From: Salinigranum marinum
GTDB taxonomy: Archaea; Halobacteriota; Halobacteria; Halobacteriales; Haloferacaceae
DNA: 64,000 nucleotides
NCBI RefSeq assembly: GCF_024228675.1
Contig: NZ_CP100461.1
Location: forward strand, 1,736,001 to 1,800,000
Reading direction: 5' to 3'
Of this stretch, positions 60,723 to 64,000 are shown one piece after another. Numbering within the stretch: position 1 is the first letter of the stretch; each line of letters opens with the position of its first letter. The notes beneath the pieces were generated by a model. The model searched no databases. It was not told where the DNA came from and saw only the letters and a program-made list of their open reading frames with translations. The translations under genes and the position numbers were made by a program.

Positions 60723-61205
60723 ATGGGTTCAGTCATATCCGAGACAGAGACCGAATCGGGATCGAACGTGTGGTTGAGTGCCGGCCTCGCGGGGATCGTC
60801 GGGACCGTCGTGTTCGGCGCGGTACAGATGGTGATGGGCGCGACCGGCGTCATCGCGGTCGCGATCCCGGCCCTCTACGGCGTCTCCGGACCGAACCTCC
60901 TCGCGGGGTGGGCGATCCACCTCGTCCACGGCGCGTTGCTCGGCCTGGGCTTTGGGCTCCTCGCGACCCGTCCGTCGGTCGGGCCGTACGTGGCGAGCGT
61001 CGGCTCCGCCGCGGCCGTCGGACTGGCCTACGGCCTGGTGCTCACGATCCCGACCGCGGGGATCGCCATGCCGCTGTGGCTCGCCGCCGTCGGCTTCCCG
61101 AACGCTCCGCCGCTTCCGAACCTCACGCTGATGGGCTTCGTCGGCCACGGCGTCTACGGGCTGGTGCTCGGGGCGGTCTTCCCCGTGCTGCGCGACCTGT
61201 TGTAG
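60723..61205 (+). CDS. Four-helix membrane protein of unknown function
   Basis: Membrane protein of 160 aa with about four hydrophobic segments (17-45, 52-75, 83-108, 130-155). Conserved-looking features are GWAIHLVHGALLGLGFGLLA and LMGFVGHGVYGLVLG, two related His-Gly segments that suggest an internal duplication and possible heme binding. I do not recognise the family further. The ATG at 60723 is preceded by CCTATTTCA about 30 nt upstream, a plausible promoter; the upstream open frame is not credible. Confidence 0.78.
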   Translation: MGSVISETETESGSNVWLSAGLAGIVGTVVFGAVQMVMGATGVIAVAIPALYGVSGPNLLAGWAIHLVHGALLGLGFGLLATRPSVGPYVASVGSAAAVGLAYGLVLTIPTAGIAMPLWLAAVGFPNAPPLPNLTLMGFVGHGVYGLVLGAVFPVLRDLL

Positions 61206-61271
61206 CCACGGGCTCGGCCGCGGTCGTCCGTTCCCGGACGGCTTTTGATCCCCCGTTGCGAAGCGGAGGAC

Positions 61272-61502
61272 ATGACGGCGATCGAGATCGAGTACTGCGT
61301 TCCGTGTGACTTCCTCGAACGCGCCGAGGCGATCCAGCACCAACTCCTCCAGCAGTTCGGCGAACGGATCGACTCGGCGGCACTCGTCACCGGTGACAAG
61401 GGCGTGCTTCGCGTCCGCGTCGACGGCGACGTGGTGTGGGACAAGGACGACGACGAGTACGACCTCGACGAGATCACCAGACGTACCCGCGAGTACGTCT
61501 GA
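61272..61502 (+). CDS. Rdx family (SelW/SelT-like) thioredoxin-fold protein
   Basis: Small redox protein of 76 aa. The motif CVPC (Cys9 and Cys12) in EIEYCVPCDFLERAEAI is the Cys-x-x-Cys (instead of Sec) site of SelW/SelT-type proteins, followed by the typical GVLRVRVDGDVVWDKDD. Members are thought to reduce or bind glutathione or other thiols; the haloarchaeal partner is unknown. A Shine-Dalgarno GGAGGA lies directly before the ATG, 2-7 nt upstream, closer than ideal. Next gene begins 17 nt downstream. Confidence 0.88.
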   Translation: MTAIEIEYCVPCDFLERAEAIQHQLLQQFGERIDSAALVTGDKGVLRVRVDGDVVWDKDDDEYDLDEITRRTREYV

Positions 61503-61519
61503 GGCGGGCCGACGCCGCG

Positions 61520-61933
61520 ATGAAGTCCCCGGAGCACGCGGCCATCGGAGCCGTCGTCGGAGTCGTATCCGTCTCCGTCCTCTTCCCGGCCGTGGCGTTC
61601 CCGACGAAGGCGAGCCTCTGGGTCGTCGGCGTGCTCGTTTCCGTGTTCGTCGACCTCGACCACTTCGTCATCGCGCGGGCGATGCAGGGAGACTGGACGA
61701 ACCTCCGGCGGGCGGTCTCGAACCCCCGAGTGGGATTGGTCGACCAGGAACAGGTGTTCGCCGACACCGACGAGACACGCCTGCGACAGTACCGACTCCT
61801 CTCGCACCTCCTCGTCGGCGGCGTCCTCGTCGGCGTCTGTTCGTTGGTCGACGCGCGGTTCGCGGTCTTCGTCGCCGTCCTCCTCTACGCGCACGTCGTC
61901 GCCGACCTGATTCGTGACGCCGAGGTGGCGTGA
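61520..61933 (+). CDS. Membrane protein with possible metal-binding motif
   Basis: Membrane protein of 137 aa with about four segments. DLDHFVIAR near residue 46 and LLSHLLVGG, YAHVVADLIRD near the C-terminus place Asp and His in a pattern seen in membrane-bound metal-dependent hydrolases of the YdjM type (DUF457); the N-terminal MKSPEHAAIGAVVGV fits too. It is the second gene after the Rdx gene and shares its transcript by spacing (17 nt). Substrate unknown. Confidence 0.75.
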   Translation: MKSPEHAAIGAVVGVVSVSVLFPAVAFPTKASLWVVGVLVSVFVDLDHFVIARAMQGDWTNLRRAVSNPRVGLVDQEQVFADTDETRLRQYRLLSHLLVGGVLVGVCSLVDARFAVFVAVLLYAHVVADLIRDAEVA

Positions 61934-62126
61934 GCGTCGCGCATCGTACTCGGATCGGATCCGTCTGCTGACAGCCGGTACGTCCGCTCGTGCGGCGTCG
62001 TACCGGGCACCCGCGACCCGCCGCACGTCGATCGTCAGACCACGTCTCGACGCGGGATGGATGCGTCCTCGAATAAGAAGGTCCGGGTCCGGATCCGAGG
62101 GCGGGCACGACCCGGCGTTCGTCCGC

Positions 62127-63155
62127 TCAGTGCCCCCAGCGCTGTTTCCGCTCGGGATCAGCGTACCGCGCGTTCTCGATCCGCTCGAACTGGTCGGGGG
62201 AAAGCGAGACGTCACAGGCACCGACGTTCTCGTCGAGCTGGTCGGTCGTCCGCGCGCCGACGATGGGGATACAGGTGAACGCCTCCTGCTCCATGAGCCA
62301 ACGGAGCGCGACCTGCGCGGGCGTGGCGTCGAGTTCGTCGGCCACCTGCCTGACGGCGTCGAGGACGTGCCAGCCGCGCTCGGAGAGGTAGTAGTCCGAG
62401 AAGGACTCATAGATGGTCGCGCGGGAGCCGTCCGGCGCTTTTACCTGCTTGGGATCGTCCGGGTCGGCGCGTTCGTACTTCCCCGTCAGGAAGCCGCCCG
62501 CGAGCGGCGAGTACGGGCACACCGCGAGGTCTTGATCGGCGCAGACGTCGAGGTAGTCGGCGACGTCGTCGCGGTACGCGGCGTGGAACAGCGGCTGGGT
62601 CACCTCGAACCGCTCCCAGTCGTGCAGTGTGCTCTCGCCGAGCGCCTTCATCAGCTGCCAGCCCGCCATCGTCGACGCGCCGAGGTAGTTCACCTTCCCC
62701 TCCTCGACGAGGCGCGTCAGCGTCGAGAGCGTCTCCTCGATCGGTGTCTCGTCGTCCCAGCGGTGGATGTAGTAGACGTCGAGGTAGTCGGTGCCGAGGC
62801 GGTCGAGCGTTCCCTCGATCTGCCGGCGGATGTGAGTCCGGGAGAGCCCCGATCCGTTGGGGCTCGACTCGTCGAAGCCGAAGTACACCTTCGAGGCGAG
62901 GACGTACTGGTCGCGGTCGTGGTCGGCGAGCCAGTCGCCGATCCACTCCTCGCTCGTGCCGTTGGGGTCGCCGTAGACGTTCGCGGTGTCGATGAACGTC
63001 CCCCCGTGATCGGCGAAGGCGTCGAGGAGGTCGTGCGCTTGGTCCTTCTTCGTCTCGACGACGCCGCCCGTCTCGCGCCCGAACCGCCAGGTCCCGAAGC
63101 AGAGTTCCGACACCCGTGTCCCGGTCGAGCCGAGTCGGCGGTAGTCCATGCTCAT
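62127..63155 (-). CDS. Aldo/keto reductase
   Basis: NADPH-dependent oxidoreductase with TIM barrel (342 aa). It begins DYRRLGSTGTRVSELCFGTW, has the catalytic Tyr in DTANVYGDPNG and Lys in YVLASKVYFGF, His in DVYYIHRWDD, and cofactor contacts near IPIVGARTTDQLDENV. It belongs to the general stress/YghZ-type aldo/keto reductases. Two Met codons open the frame (MSMDY); either can be the start. TTTTATCC, about 32 nt upstream, is the likely TATA box. Substrate not assigned. Confidence 0.9.
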   Translation of the reverse strand: MSMDYRRLGSTGTRVSELCFGTWRFGRETGGVVETKKDQAHDLLDAFADHGGTFIDTANVYGDPNGTSEEWIGDWLADHDRDQYVLASKVYFGFDESSPNGSGLSRTHIRRQIEGTLDRLGTDYLDVYYIHRWDDETPIEETLSTLTRLVEEGKVNYLGASTMAGWQLMKALGESTLHDWERFEVTQPLFHAAYRDDVADYLDVCADQDLAVCPYSPLAGGFLTGKYERADPDDPKQVKAPDGSRATIYESFSDYYLSERGWHVLDAVRQVADELDATPAQVALRWLMEQEAFTCIPIVGARTTDQLDENVGACDVSLSPDQFERIENARYADPERKQRWGH

Positions 63156-63287
63156 GATCGTCCGCGTCGTTCGCGGACGGAGGATAAAACCGTCGGGGTC
63201 GCGGCCGACGCGGCCGACACACGCCGGAGCGGCGGCGTGTCTGCCCCGATCCGCGGACTTATCCGGCTCCCTCCCGCCACCACCGAC

Positions 63288-64000
63288 ATGCTCAACGTCG
63301 CCTGTATCGGCCTCGGCGACCTCGGCCGGCTCGAAGCGTCGGTGCTCGACTCGCTCGACGACGTCCACCTCGTCGGCGGTGCCGACCCCGCCCCCGGCGC
63401 CCGGAACCAGTTCGAGCACGAACTCGGCCGCCCCGCCTACGAGAGCGTCGACGACCTGCTCGGGGGCGAGTCCGTCGACCTCGTCGCGATCGTCACGCCG
63501 CACACGCTCCACTACGACCAGGCCCGGGAGTGTCTCTCGCGCGACGTCCACGTCCACCTCGAGAAGCCGATGGTGACTGAGCTCGCCCACGCCGACGACC
63601 TCATCGAACGTGCGGACGCCCACGACCTCGTGCTCGCGGTCGGCTACCAGCGGCATTTCGACCCCCGCTTCCGCGAGATCAGACGGCTCGTCGACTCGGG
63701 GCGCATCGGCCGGCCGCACATGGCCGTCGGCCACCTCGAACAGGAGTGGATCCGCTGGACGCAACACCAGTGGCGGTCGAATCCCGAGCTCTCGGGCGGC
63801 GGCCAGCTGTACGACTCCGGCTCGCACCTGCTCGACGTGCTCCTGTGGACGCTCCGTGCCGACCCCGTCTCCGTCACCGCGACCGTCGACCGCCGGACGC
63901 ACGACGTCGACGTCAACAGCGCGCTCACCGTCTCGCTCGAACGCCGTGACGCCGAGGGCGTGGCGGGGGACCGTGGACGGGAGACGGCAGATCCCGACCG
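63288..64000 (+). CDS. Gfo/Idh/MocA family oxidoreductase (partial, cut by window end)
   Basis: N-terminal 237 residues of an NAD(P)-dependent sugar or inositol dehydrogenase-like protein. It has the Rossmann start LNVACIGLGDLGRLEASVLD, then VTPHTLHYDQ and the hallmark HLEKPMVTELAHADDLI with catalytic Lys; GGGQLYDSGSHLLDVLLWTL supplies the conserved Asp and His. The frame remains open to the last base. A TATA box (GACTTATCC) 27 nt before the ATG suggests a leaderless message divergent from the aldo/keto reductase gene. Confidence 0.9.
   Translation, partial: MLNVACIGLGDLGRLEASVLDSLDDVHLVGGADPAPGARNQFEHELGRPAYESVDDLLGGESVDLVAIVTPHTLHYDQARECLSRDVHVHLEKPMVTELAHADDLIERADAHDLVLAVGYQRHFDPRFREIRRLVDSGRIGRPHMAVGHLEQEWIRWTQHQWRSNPELSGGGQLYDSGSHLLDVLLWTLRADPVSVTATVDRRTHDVDVNSALTVSLERRDAEGVAGDRGRETADPD

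Overview
The window is chromosomal DNA of a halophilic archaeon (class Halobacteria). The evidence is high GC, protein sequences rich in Asp and Glu, archaeal TATA boxes 25-30 nt before many start codons with no leader, and typical haloarchaeal gene content: a nuo operon without nuoEFG, DpsA, an archaeal FAD synthase, a PhaEC-type polyester synthase, Tat and PGF-CTERM signals and a haloarchaeal 7S RNA. I cannot name the genus. The order recJ-like / JAMM / ribL resembles Haloferax volcanii as I remember it. I see no insertion sequence, integrase, CRISPR array, rRNA or tRNA.

Layout. 57-10449 (minus): the complete 11-gene respiratory complex I operon nuoABCDHIJ1J2KLMN, with genes overlapping or nearly touching, read from one promoter near 10490. 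10619-15607 (minus): purK-purE, an MFS transporter and an Agl23-like GT-C membrane protein whose promoter abuts a six-copy 26-bp tandem repeat (15640-15795). 15940-18757 (plus): zinc alcohol dehydrogenase, lumazine synthase and an aminotransferase. 18776-31455: Tat lipoprotein, Hel308-like helicase, Na+/Ca2+ exchanger family protein, ribose-1,5-bisphosphate isomerase and NMP phosphorylase (a nucleotide salvage pair), thioredoxin, a wHTH/membrane protein pair, an old-yellow-enzyme homologue, a beta-carbonic anhydrase broken by an in-frame TAG, a zinc-finger protein and a macro-domain protein. 31775-39119: a CopD-like membrane protein, a translationally coupled run (40-aa ORF, metallophosphoesterase, coiled-coil protein), two PH-domain membrane proteins and an orphan solute-binding protein. 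39373-39683 (minus): the SRP (7S) RNA gene.

40275-47113 holds a compact polyhydroxyalkanoate (PHA) locus: two-subunit haloarchaeal beta-ketothiolase, MaoC-type hydratase, PhaR regulator, PhaP phasin, PhaE, PhaC and an acetoacetyl-CoA reductase. Together these cover the route from acetyl-CoA and propionyl-CoA to granule-bound polyester, with an extra supply of (R)-3-hydroxyacyl-CoA from enoyl-CoA. Two palindromes lie in the divergent maoC/phaR control region. 47239-57254: small regulators, a second old-yellow-enzyme homologue, DpsA, a HEAT-repeat protein, a secreted phospholipase-D-fold protein, RecJ-like DHH protein, JAMM protease and FAD synthase. 57408-64000: cytochrome oxidase subunit II, a heme A synthase-like/heme O synthase fusion, small membrane proteins, an Rdx (SelW-like) protein, an aldo/keto reductase and a Gfo/Idh/MocA dehydrogenase cut by the window edge.

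The observations most worth following are the TAG-interrupted carbonic anhydrase, the tandem repeat at the agl23-like promoter, the palindromes of the PHA control region, the CtaA-half/CtaB fusion, and two small genes (40 and 46 codons) supported by overlap or promoter position. All family names come from reading the sequence and from memory of the families; no search was run.
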